A DNA stretch of 9,170 nucleotides from Flavobacterium sp. UBA6195. GTDB lineage: Bacteria; Bacteroidota; Bacteroidia; Flavobacteriales; Flavobacteriaceae. Location: NCBI RefSeq assembly GCF_002422095.1, contig NZ_DITB01000039.1, positions 1-9,170 of the forward strand, read 5' to 3'. The notes under the pieces are model-generated. The model ran no database searches and was not told where the DNA came from. It saw only the letters and a program-made list of their open reading frames with translations. A program made the translations under genes and the position numbers. Shown piece after piece: positions 1 to 5,880 of this stretch (the stretch's first letter is position 1; each line of letters starts with the position of its first letter).

Positions 1-52
1 AAATCAGCTGTCCGAAAACAGATTTACTGGAAAAATAATTACTTTTACTCAT
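1..52 (-). CDS. Transposase N-terminus, IS4 family / DUF4372 type (partial)
   Basis: An ATG at 52-50 opens a leftward frame that runs off the left edge after 17 codons and reads MSKSNYFSSKSVFGQLI. As I know the family, Bacteroidetes IS4-type transposases with an N-terminal DUF4372 domain start in the same way: a short Met-Ser/Asn-Lys stretch, aromatic residues, then a V-F-x-Q-L core. The DDE catalytic core would lie outside the window, so it cannot be said whether the transposase is intact. With only 17 residues the call rests on pattern recognition and could be a chance match. A transposase here would fit the hairpin just upstream of its start. Confidence 0.55.
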   Translation of the reverse strand, partial: MSKSNYFSSKSVFGQLI

Positions 53-91
53 CGTATTTTGTATGTCGAAACACAAATTTACGATTCTTTT

Positions 92-120
92 AAAGAAGCC
101 ATGTTTTTGGCTTCTTTTTT
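92..120. terminator. Hairpin with T-run at the IS end
   Basis: AAAGAAGCC (92-100) pairs perfectly with GGCTTCTTT (109-117) around an 8-base loop, followed by more T on the + strand. On the - strand the stem is followed by a mixed T/A run. It looks like a rho-independent terminator for rightward transcripts and may also block readthrough into the leftward transposase. Confidence 0.6.
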
Positions 121-167
121 ATCGGACAACAATGTTTTTATATGGTATAATAATTATTTTTAATATT

Positions 168-1190
168 ATGAAAAAAACTACTCGAAAAAATGTATTAGCC
201 ACATTATCAATGGCTTTAATTGGATTAACTGCGGTTGGTCAATCGTTTTACACTAATGGAGGATTCATTACTGGTACAACTACTTCAAATGGCACAACTA
301 CTTCTCCAGCTGGTTACAGTTGGAGCGAATTACAATCTGTAGGAAGTGTAACAAATACTAATCTTGGTTTTGGTGCAATTTTTAATAATGCTGCAACAAC
401 AAATCTTCGGATAGCAGATGATTTTACAGTTACTTCAACAATGAATGTTACTGCAATTGATTTTTTCTGTTATCAAACAGGCTATGCTGGAACAACACCT
501 CCGATTGATCAGATGCGCGTTCAAATTTGGAATGGAGACCCTTCTTTAGGTACCTCTACAGTTGTTGCTGGAAATATGACCACTAACATATATAATGCTA
601 CTGCTAGTGGAGAAGCAAGCGTTTATCGTATTGGTAATAATTCACCAGGAACAACACGAAAAGTGTGGCGTGTTAGTGGTAATTTGACTGCTACACTTGC
701 TCCAGGAACTTATTGGGTTGAATTTCAAGTTCATGCCACAAATGATGGTTCTATATTTTTTCCAGCAGTTACCATTCCTGGATCTTTATCATTAGCAAGT
801 TGGAATTCAAAACAGTATAGTGGTACAGCATGGGCAGGAATTGTTGATGCTGGATCTAGCTTACCTATGGATATGCCTTTTATAATTAATTATCAGGCTT
901 TTTTAGGAACAGAAAGTTTTATGTCTGATAATAATAAGATTTCATTATATCCTAATCCTGCTGCAAGTGTTTTAAATATCAAGGTAAACTATAATACTAC
1001 TCAGTCTACACCTAGCTATGTTGAAATTTATGATTTGAAAGGAGTTAAAGTATTAAATCAGAAATTGAATCTAATGGATTTTGATAATTATCAGGTAAAT
1101 ATTGAATCTTTAAATAGAGGAGTTTATTTAGTTAAAGCGTTTGATGCTTTAAATAATGAAATTGTTAAGACAAAATTAATTAAAGAATAA
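168..1190 (+). CDS. Secreted T9SS type A sorting domain-containing protein
   Basis: This 340-residue protein is predicted to be exported by Sec, then carried across the outer membrane by the type IX secretion system. Start chosen at 168 (MKKTTRKN): it gives a clean signal peptide with Lys/Arg at 2-7, a hydrophobic core at about 9-23 and a likely cut near AVG-Q (24/25). An in-frame start at 63 would translate the IS-end hairpin and put 35 odd residues before the signal. Residues 258-340 form a type A sorting domain: the SLYPNPA motif, a central IYDLKGVKV strand and the terminal GVYLVKAF...KTKLIKE pattern. The middle (about 45-245) is rich in Thr, Asn and Gly with alternating hydrophobic residues, suggesting a beta-sandwich; it includes RIADDFTV and PGTYWVEF. 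No catalytic motif is visible, so adhesin, binding module or enzyme cannot be told apart. It converges with rpe on a shared terminator. Confidence 0.88.
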   Translation: MKKTTRKNVLATLSMALIGLTAVGQSFYTNGGFITGTTTSNGTTTSPAGYSWSELQSVGSVTNTNLGFGAIFNNAATTNLRIADDFTVTSTMNVTAIDFFCYQTGYAGTTPPIDQMRVQIWNGDPSLGTSTVVAGNMTTNIYNATASGEASVYRIGNNSPGTTRKVWRVSGNLTATLAPGTYWVEFQVHATNDGSIFFPAVTIPGSLSLASWNSKQYSGTAWAGIVDAGSSLPMDMPFIINYQAFLGTESFMSDNNKISLYPNPAASVLNIKVNYNTTQSTPSYVEIYDLKGVKVLNQKLNLMDFDNYQVNIESLNRGVYLVKAFDALNNEIVKTKLIKE

Positions 1191-1208
1191 AACAGATTCA
1201 AGTTAAAT

Positions 1209-1237
1209 AAAAAAGCAGCTTTCAAGCTGCTTTTTTT
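1209..1237. terminator. Bidirectional terminator between the T9SS protein gene and rpe
   Basis: AAAAAAGCAGCT pairs with AGCTGCTTTTTT around a TTCA loop (1221-1224), giving A- and T-runs on both flanks. It serves both convergent genes. Its right arm ends inside the rpe stop codon (1236-1238), so rpe has essentially no 3' untranslated region before the stem. Confidence 0.88.
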
Positions 1238-1898
1238 ATGTGATAGTGATCTTTCTTAAATCCGCAATAGTTGCTATTGGGTCTTGCGCTCCAAAAACAT
1301 AGCTTCCTGCAACTAACACATCAGCACCTGCATCAGCTAATTGTTTTGCGTTTTTATTTGTGACACCGCCATCAATCTCAATTAAAGTTGAAGCATTTTT
1401 TCTATTGATTAATGCTTTTAGTTTTTCAACTTTTGAATACGTATTTTCAATGAATGATTGCCCTCCAAACCCTGGATTTACACTCATGATACAAACCAAA
1501 TCAATATCTTGAATCACATCTTTTAATAAATCTACATTTGTGTGTGGATTTAATGCAACTCCTGCTTTCATTCCTTCTGCTTTAATAGCTTGAAGTGTTC
1601 GGTGTAAATGCGTACAAGCTTCGTAATGAACCGTTAAAACATCAGCACCTAATTTTTTGAATGTTGCAATGTATCGGTCAGGATCAACAATCATCAAGTG
1701 AACATCAATTGTTTTTTTTGCATGCTTATTGATGGCATCTAAAACAGGCATTCCAAAAGAAATATTCGGAACAAAAACGCCATCCATAATATCAATGTGA
1801 AACCAATCGGCCTCACTTGTATTAATCATTTCGATGTCGCGTTGTAAATTAGCAAAATCAGCAGCAAGTACTGAAGGAGCAATAAGTGTGTTTTTCAT
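1236..1898 (-). CDS. rpe: Ribulose-phosphate 3-epimerase
   Basis: Interconverts D-ribulose 5-phosphate and D-xylulose 5-phosphate in the cytoplasmic pentose phosphate pathway. The 220-residue length is normal for this TIM-barrel enzyme. Family motifs appear in order: APSVLAADF at 7-15 with Ser9, HIDIMDGVFVPN at 34-45, VHLM at 66-69, the phosphate-binding MSVNPGFGGQSF at 138-149 and EIDGGV at 174-179. The metal and acid/base residues known for the family are all present: His34, Asp36, His67 and Asp176. The ATG at 1898 sits about 20 bases below a TATCTTTG promoter box, supporting both start and promoter. It lies downstream of rpoD in the same direction, but hairpins separate them, so it is probably its own transcription unit. 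Nothing looks damaged. Confidence 0.96.
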   Translation of the reverse strand: MKNTLIAPSVLAADFANLQRDIEMINTSEADWFHIDIMDGVFVPNISFGMPVLDAINKHAKKTIDVHLMIVDPDRYIATFKKLGADVLTVHYEACTHLHRTLQAIKAEGMKAGVALNPHTNVDLLKDVIQDIDLVCIMSVNPGFGGQSFIENTYSKVEKLKALINRKNASTLIEIDGGVTNKNAKQLADAGADVLVAGSYVFGAQDPIATIADLRKITIT

Positions 1899-1924
1899 AA
1901 ACTTGTAAAGTGTGTTGTTGAGTG

Positions 1925-1932
1925 CAAAGATA
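1925..1932 (-). promoter_or_regulatory. Predicted -7 promoter box for rpe
   Basis: On the - strand this reads TATCTTTG, an exact match to the Bacteroidetes -7 consensus TAnnTTTG, ending 26 bases above the rpe ATG. No clear TTG -33 element is seen; the expected place is occupied by the AGTTTAAA repeat. Confidence 0.6.
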
Positions 1933-1938
1933 GTTTTT

Positions 1939-1962
1939 AGTTTAAAAGTTTAAAAGTTTTGC
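1939..1962. repeat. AGTTTAAA tandem repeat upstream of the rpe promoter
   Basis: Two perfect copies of AGTTTAAA (1939-1946, 1947-1954) are followed by a degenerate third (AGTTTTGC). The repeat lies where the -33 and upstream region of the rpe promoter would fall, so it may act as an A/T-rich promoter element or simply reflect low complexity. Confidence 0.4.
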
Positions 1963-2005
1963 AGATTAAAAGATTTAACTCTATTAAGGTTGTGGCTAAA
2001 AAACA

Positions 2006-2030
2006 AAACTCCGGTAATCAGCCGGAGTTT
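2006..2030 (-). terminator. Rho-independent terminator downstream of rpoD
   Basis: AAACTCCGG (2006-2014) and CCGGAGTTT (2022-2030) form a perfect 9-bp stem with a 7-base loop. Read leftward, the stem is followed by TTTTGTTTTTT-like sequence, a good T-run. It is the last and most convincing of three hairpins after rpoD. Confidence 0.78.
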
Positions 2031-2050
2031 CAATCATCAATCAAAAAACG

Positions 2051-2067
2051 AACAGTCTTAGACTGTT
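2051..2067 (-). terminator. Second hairpin downstream of rpoD
   Basis: AACAGTC and GACTGTT form a perfect 7-bp stem with a 3-base loop. Read leftward it is followed by CG and six T residues, so it is also terminator-like. It lies between the rpoD 3' hairpin and the terminator at 2006-2030. Confidence 0.5.
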
Positions 2068-2081
2068 GTTATCTTTATAGT

Positions 2082-2120
2082 ATAACACTGTCCCGAATTT
2101 TCGGAATGTCGAAGTGTTAT
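2082..2120 (-). other. Two-tier stem-loop overlapping the rpoD stop codon
   Basis: ATAACACT (2082-2089) pairs with AGTGTTAT (2113-2120), and inside it CCGAA (2093-2097) pairs with TTCGG (2100-2104). The outer arm covers the rpoD stop codon (2117-2119). It lacks a good T-run, so it is more likely a 3'-end stabilising structure than a terminator by itself. Confidence 0.4.
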
Positions 2121-2980
2121 CCTAAATATGTTTTTAATATTTTGCTTCTAGAAGTATGTTTTAATCTTCTGATGGCTTTTTCTTTAATCTGACGCACACG
2201 CTCACGAGTTAAATCGAAAGTTTCTCCAATTTCTTCTAATGTCATCGGGTGTTGGTCACCTAAACCGAAGTATAAACGAACCACATCAGCTTCTCTAGGA
2301 GTTAAGGTTTCTAGTGCTCTTTCGATTTCAGTTTGTAACGATTCGTGAATTAATTCTCTATCTGGATTTGGAGATTCACCTGAACGTAAAACGTCGTATA
2401 AGTTAGAATCTTCTCCTTCTACTAAAGGAGCATCCATTGATAAGTGACGACCCGAGTTTTTCATTGACTCTTTTACGTCATTTACCGTCATGTCTAATTC
2501 TTTTGCAATTTCTTCTGCAGAAGGAGCACGCTCATTAGATTGCTCTAACAAGGCATACATTTTGTTAATTTTATTGATAGAACCAATTTTATTCAACGGT
2601 AAACGTACAATTCGTGATTGCTCTGCTAAAGCTTGAAGAATCGATTGACGAATCCACCAAACCGCATATGAAATAAATTTGAAACCACGCGTTTCATCGA
2701 AACGTTGCGCAGCTTTAATTAATCCTAAATTTCCTTCGTTAATTAAATCAGGAAGGGTAAGTCCTTGATTTTGATATTGTTTTGCTACTGAAACTACGAA
2801 ACGTAAATTAGCTTTTGTTAATTTCTCTAAAGCGCGTTGATCTCCGGCTTTAATTCTTTGTGCTAATTCTACTTCTTCGTCAGCAGTAATAAGGTCAACT
2901 TTTCCAATTTCTTGTAGGTACTTGTCTAAGGAAGCAGTTTCACGATTGGTAACCTGCTTGGTAATTTTAAGTTGTCTCAT
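2117..2980 (-). CDS. rpoD: Primary (housekeeping) RNA polymerase sigma factor, RpoD/SigA type
   Basis: Directs RNA polymerase to most promoters. At 287 residues it has the short form typical of Bacteroidetes primary sigma factors, with only a brief N-terminus instead of region 1.1. Region 1.2 lies at about 16-48. Region 2 is at about 52-122 and includes NLRFVVSVAKQYQ, LPDLINEGNLGLIKA and the promoter-melting/-7 recognition helix RGFKFISYAVWWIRQSI (98-114). Region 3 is about 130-205. Region 4 is about 215-280, with the helix-turn-helix TLEEIGETFDLTRERVRQI at 247-265 for the -33 element. No region is missing. The ATG at 2980 gives the usual MRQLKITKQ start. Three hairpins follow the gene. No clear terminator separates it from the gene upstream that ends at 3112, so readthrough from the ECF cluster is possible. 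I see no exact TAnnTTTG box directly upstream. Confidence 0.96.
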   Translation of the reverse strand: MRQLKITKQVTNRETASLDKYLQEIGKVDLITADEEVELAQRIKAGDQRALEKLTKANLRFVVSVAKQYQNQGLTLPDLINEGNLGLIKAAQRFDETRGFKFISYAVWWIRQSILQALAEQSRIVRLPLNKIGSINKINKMYALLEQSNERAPSAEEIAKELDMTVNDVKESMKNSGRHLSMDAPLVEGEDSNLYDVLRSGESPNPDRELIHESLQTEIERALETLTPREADVVRLYFGLGDQHPMTLEEIGETFDLTRERVRQIKEKAIRRLKHTSRSKILKTYLG

Positions 2981-3111
2981 CTAAATTTTTCCTTACTTTT
3001 TTAAAAGTTCTTATTGTTATACGTAAGAGGTTTCAAAAAAGTTACAAAAAAATAAAATAAAATTAAAAAGTCGCATTCAAGTTAAAGAATAGAGGTTAAG
3101 ATTATTAATAT

Positions 3112-4497
3112 CTACCTATTAAAAAGAATGATTTCAATTCCTGTGAGAATAGTAAAGTTTAGAAGATTAGTATTAATGTTTTCTTGATTGTTTTTTAGTT
3201 GATATTTGAACATCGGTTCAAAATTGAATTTGATATTTTTTGAAATTTGATAATCAAAACCAAAACCGATATTTGCCCCAAAACTATAGCTTAATAGATT
3301 TGATGTTTTTCCAATTAGTGCGTTAAAACCATTTTCTGTATTAACTGAAACTTCATTTTTGTCAAGAAGAAGATAATTGATTCCGAGTATAGCGTTTATC
3401 CCAATTTTGGTATCTAAAAATTTGTATTTTGCTTCAAGTGGAATTTCAATATATGAAATGTCTTGAGTAATATTCATGTATTCTGAATTGTTAGATTGAT
3501 TATATATTTCAGTATTAGAATAATTATTTGAATACTCTATGTTTGAATAATTTAGAGTGTTTACAAAAGCGTTTTGAGTAATAATTTTCGAGCTATTTTT
3601 TTCAATTCCAATTCTTAGACTTAGATTTTTAGATCCGTAATAACATAAATAGGCGCCATAATTAAATGATATTTCTGATTTTTTACAATTTGAGTTTAAT
3701 CGATTATCAAGACTTGAATTTTTATTTAAAAACAATGATTTTGTTGGACCACCATATATGAAAATTGTAAATGATTTTACTTTATCAATAGCTTTTGTAA
3801 GTGAATCTTTTTTTGTTACTCCATTAATTGTTTTTTTCTTTACTATACTGTCCTTACTATTTGTTTTGGATGAAATTGTGATGTTTTCGATACTGTTTTT
3901 GTTGTCAGTAGATGTAAATTCTTTACTTAAAAAATTAATATCAAACGTATTGTTTGATTTTTTTTCATTTGTTGATATTACTCTGCCTTTAAAGGAGTAT
4001 AGTTTTTTTGTTTTTGAAAATATTTTTTTTCCGTGTGTAAAACTTGAATTTTTAGTGGCTACTTTTTTTCTAGAATTACTTTTTGAGTTGGTTTTTGTAA
4101 TCAATTTAGATTCAATCACTTTATAATTAGAAATTAATTTTTCTTTTTTACGAATATTAGTGTTTTTAAAGTTTAAGACGGAATCATTTGAATTCAGTTT
4201 TTTGTTAATATTTTCAGTATTATTTAGATTTAGATTTTTCTTTTTATTAATAGTTATTGAATTTTCTTTCAAAATAATAAGATTGTTTTGTTTAAATGAT
4301 TTGTTAAAAATTATGTACGAAGCTAAAATTCCTACAGAAAAAATCCCAATATATGAAAACCAAAAAGGTATCATTCTTCTTTTTTTCTTTTTATCTAAAT
4401 CTGATTGTATAGCTTCCCAAACATTATCTTTTGGAGATTTGTCTAAATGGATTAGTTTTTCTTTAATTGCAAGCCCTATGTCTTTTTTATTTCCCAT
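3112..4497 (-). CDS. Anti-sigma-like N-terminus and membrane helix fused to a predicted outer-membrane beta-barrel
   Basis: Not recognised as a named gene. The 461 residues divide clearly. Residues 1-41 are soluble and charged, contain SPKDNVWEAIQSDLDKKKKR (21-40) and resemble the start of Bacteroidetes proteins encoded just after ECF sigma genes. Residues 43-64 are one hydrophobic helix; the basic run before it predicts the N-terminus in the cytoplasm. Residues 65 to about 240 are a Lys/Asn/Ser-rich low-complexity linker. Residues about 243-461 show alternating polar/hydrophobic strands with aromatic edges (FTIFIYGGP, SLRIGIEK, YIEIPLEAKYKF, FGANIGFGFDY, FTILTGIEI), like small PorT-type barrels (OMP_b-brl family). 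Its ATG overlaps the end of the sigma gene by 11 bases, implying translational coupling. Inference: it restrains the neighbouring sigma factor and connects it to the cell surface. The linker is very A/T-rich. Alternatively the C-terminal part stays periplasmic. Confidence 0.75.
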   Translation of the reverse strand: MGNKKDIGLAIKEKLIHLDKSPKDNVWEAIQSDLDKKKKRRMIPFWFSYIGIFSVGILASYIIFNKSFKQNNLIILKENSITINKKKNLNLNNTENINKKLNSNDSVLNFKNTNIRKKEKLISNYKVIESKLITKTNSKSNSRKKVATKNSSFTHGKKIFSKTKKLYSFKGRVISTNEKKSNNTFDINFLSKEFTSTDNKNSIENITISSKTNSKDSIVKKKTINGVTKKDSLTKAIDKVKSFTIFIYGGPTKSLFLNKNSSLDNRLNSNCKKSEISFNYGAYLCYYGSKNLSLRIGIEKNSSKIITQNAFVNTLNYSNIEYSNNYSNTEIYNQSNNSEYMNITQDISYIEIPLEAKYKFLDTKIGINAILGINYLLLDKNEVSVNTENGFNALIGKTSNLLSYSFGANIGFGFDYQISKNIKFNFEPMFKYQLKNNQENINTNLLNFTILTGIEIILFNR

Positions 4498-5038
4498 TTT
4501 TTACGAAATTATTATGGAATGAATTTTTTGATTTTATTTTTTCTTTCAAAATAACTTTTGCTCTGTGTAGGTTTGATTTTGAAGTATTTTCTGAAATTGA
4601 TAACATTTTTGCAATTTCTTTATGAGAATAATCATCTAATTCATACAAACTAAAAACCAATCGATATTGATGAGGCAGTTCTTGTATTAAAGATAAAATA
4701 TAATCTAATGAAAATTCAAGATCGTCTTCATCAATACTTGTTTCTTGGATGAATTCATCTTTTATAGGGATAAGCTGATATTTCTTTTTATAGCTGTCAA
4801 TTGCTTTATTAATAGTAATACGTTTCATCCAGCCTTCAAAAGAGCCTTTGTTGTCAAAGTTTTTAATATGTGTAAAAATTTCTATAAATGAATTATGAAG
4901 ATTATCTTCTGCTTCAGACTCATTTGCACAATACTTTAAACTCAACACAAAAAGAGTTTTTTTATACAAATGGTATAATTCCTCTTGTGCTTGTCTATTT
5001 TGCTTAATGCAGGATTTTATAAGATTTTCTATATCCAA
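4487..5038 (-). CDS. ECF-type RNA polymerase sigma-70 factor
   Basis: A 183-residue alternative sigma factor with regions 2 and 4 only, as in the ECF group. Region 2 covers about 8-86: the LYHLYKKTLFVLSLKYC segment, then EAEDNLHNSFIEIF (42-55) and W70-MKRITINKAIDSYKKK. An acidic linker follows (ETSIDEDDLEF). Region 4 covers about 112-168, with LPHQYRLVFSLYELDDYS and a helix-turn-helix HKEIAKMLSISENTSKSNLHRAK. The start is TTG at 5038: an in-frame TAG lies three codons upstream and no ATG occurs near the N-terminus, while the TTG gives the expected family N-terminus (DIENLIKSC). The last 11 bases overlap the anti-sigma/barrel gene, and the lipoprotein gene ends 33 bases upstream, suggesting a three-gene operon. 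The regulon cannot be read from the sequence; self-regulation of the cluster is a reasonable guess. Confidence 0.9.
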   Translation of the reverse strand: MDIENLIKSCIKQNRQAQEELYHLYKKTLFVLSLKYCANESEAEDNLHNSFIEIFTHIKNFDNKGSFEGWMKRITINKAIDSYKKKYQLIPIKDEFIQETSIDEDDLEFSLDYILSLIQELPHQYRLVFSLYELDDYSHKEIAKMLSISENTSKSNLHRAKVILKEKIKSKNSFHNNFVKNGK

Positions 5039-5071
5039 TTTATACTACTGTATACGTGTGTTTTATTTATT

Positions 5072-5764
5072 TTAGTCTGTTAGTGTAGCAGTCCATGTTC
5101 CTGGAGTACTTGGATGTGTAAAAGTTCCTTGGATTGTCATACCATTAATAGTGCCTGTATAGACATAAGTCGACGTATTAGGGTTGTTTCCTTCCCAAAT
5201 ATAAGTTAAAAAATTGTCATTCAAAGACCAACTTCCATAAGTAATAAATACACCTTGACCAATGCCAATTTCATCAAATTTTGTTGTCCTGTCAGCATAA
5301 AAATTTACCGTTGACTCAATAGTTGTTCCAGATGAAAATGCTCCTTCAGGGTAATAGGTTGCAAATCTCCATTTAGAATTTTCTAGTGACAGTGTTGATG
5401 AGCTAATATTTTCTCCATAGATAATTTTGTTGTTTACAATGGCAAATATTCTAAAATAATACATTGTATTGACGGATAAATTTGAAATTTCATTGTTTAT
5501 AATATTTGACTCAAGTGTTAAGATGTTGTTGTTGATAGTTGGATTAGGGGTTTTACTCCAACAGATGCCGCGTGAGGAAATTGAGTTTGAGTTGGTTTCA
5601 ATTATACTTCCCTTGATTGTTATAGATGTAAAAGTGGCTTCGTTATTGTTTGATGAAGATTCGTTAATTATCTTAAGTTTACTAGGGTTGTTTCCCTCGT
5701 CATTACTACAAGAAATTGTTGAAATAAATAAAACTGAAATAAATAGTAAATTAAATTTTTTCAT
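5072..5764 (-). CDS. Surface-type lipoprotein with a fibronectin III-like domain
   Basis: A 230-residue predicted lipoprotein of unknown role. Start chosen at 5764 (MKKFNLLF): it gives a lipoprotein signal with basic start, hydrophobic core and Cys19 in TISC, whereas the upstream in-frame ATG at 5797 would add 11 residues before it. Cys19 is followed by SNDEG, resembling the acidic export signal that sends Flavobacteria lipoproteins to the cell surface. Residues about 30-125 look like the fibronectin type III-like module frequent in Bacteroidetes: SRGICWSKTPNPTI in the middle and LSVNTMYYFRIFAIVN near the end. Residues about 130-230 are a second beta-rich domain (WRFATYYPEGAF, GSWSLNDNFLTYIWEG, GTWTATLTD) loosely like lipocalin-type folds. 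No catalytic motif is seen. It lies 33 bases upstream of the ECF sigma gene, so it may be part of that operon, as ligand binder or partner of the barrel protein. Confidence 0.82.
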   Translation of the reverse strand: MKKFNLLFISVLFISTISCSNDEGNNPSKLKIINESSSNNNEATFTSITIKGSIIETNSNSISSRGICWSKTPNPTINNNILTLESNIINNEISNLSVNTMYYFRIFAIVNNKIIYGENISSSTLSLENSKWRFATYYPEGAFSSGTTIESTVNFYADRTTKFDEIGIGQGVFITYGSWSLNDNFLTYIWEGNNPNTSTYVYTGTINGMTIQGTFTHPSTPGTWTATLTD

Positions 5765-5828
5765 CTTTTTTTTTTGAGTTATAACTAATAGTCTCAAAAA
5801 AATAAAAAGGTTGTGTGAAGATGTAAAA

Positions 5829-5859
5829 AAAACCCTAATTCAATTTGAATTAGGGTTTT
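5829..5859 (-). terminator. Terminator downstream of pnp
   Basis: A 13-bp perfect stem: bases 5829-5841 (AAAACCCTAATTC) pair with 5847-5859 around a 5-base loop. Read leftward it is followed by four more T residues (5825-5828). It closes the pnp unit and separates it from the lipoprotein/ECF cluster. Confidence 0.88.
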
Positions 5860-5880
5860 ATACGAACTAATAATAAAGTA

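Larger units (their letters stand above)
1..130 (-). mobile_element. End of an IS4-like insertion sequence (partial, left part outside window)
   Basis: The leftward reading frame beginning at 52 resembles the N-terminus of IS4-family (DUF4372-type) transposases common in Bacteroidetes. Between that start and the genomic gene at 168 lies a perfect hairpin (92-100 with 109-117), of the kind IS elements often carry near an end to stop outside transcription from reaching the transposase. The outer boundary is inferred, not seen: the sequence around 121-131 (ATCGGACAACA) is a plausible terminal repeat, but the other end of the element is outside the window, so neither the inverted repeat nor a target duplication can be confirmed. 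Confidence 0.5.

Noticed and set aside
1..93. Rightward frames at the left edge as the tail of an upstream gene
   Set aside because: They have no recognisable C-terminus, and the leftward transposase-like reading explains the region better.
63..167. In-frame N-terminal extension of the T9SS protein starting at 63
   Set aside because: It would translate the IS-end hairpin and place 35 residues before a perfect signal peptide. The start at 168 fits export.
1939..1962. AGTTTAAA repeats as a CRISPR-like or larger repeat array
   Set aside because: Only two full copies of 8 bases without spacers; at most a promoter-region tandem repeat.
1959..2192. Rightward 77-codon frame
   Set aside because: It spans the rpoD terminator hairpins and the antisense of the rpoD end, and has no family-like motif.
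3758..4522. Two rightward frames of about 120 codons
   Set aside because: They are antisense to the A-rich linker of the fusion gene; their Phe/Leu-rich, membrane-like look is the complement of Lys/Asn codons.
5469..5777. Rightward 102-codon frame
   Set aside because: Antisense to the lipoprotein gene, low complexity and no recognisable domain.
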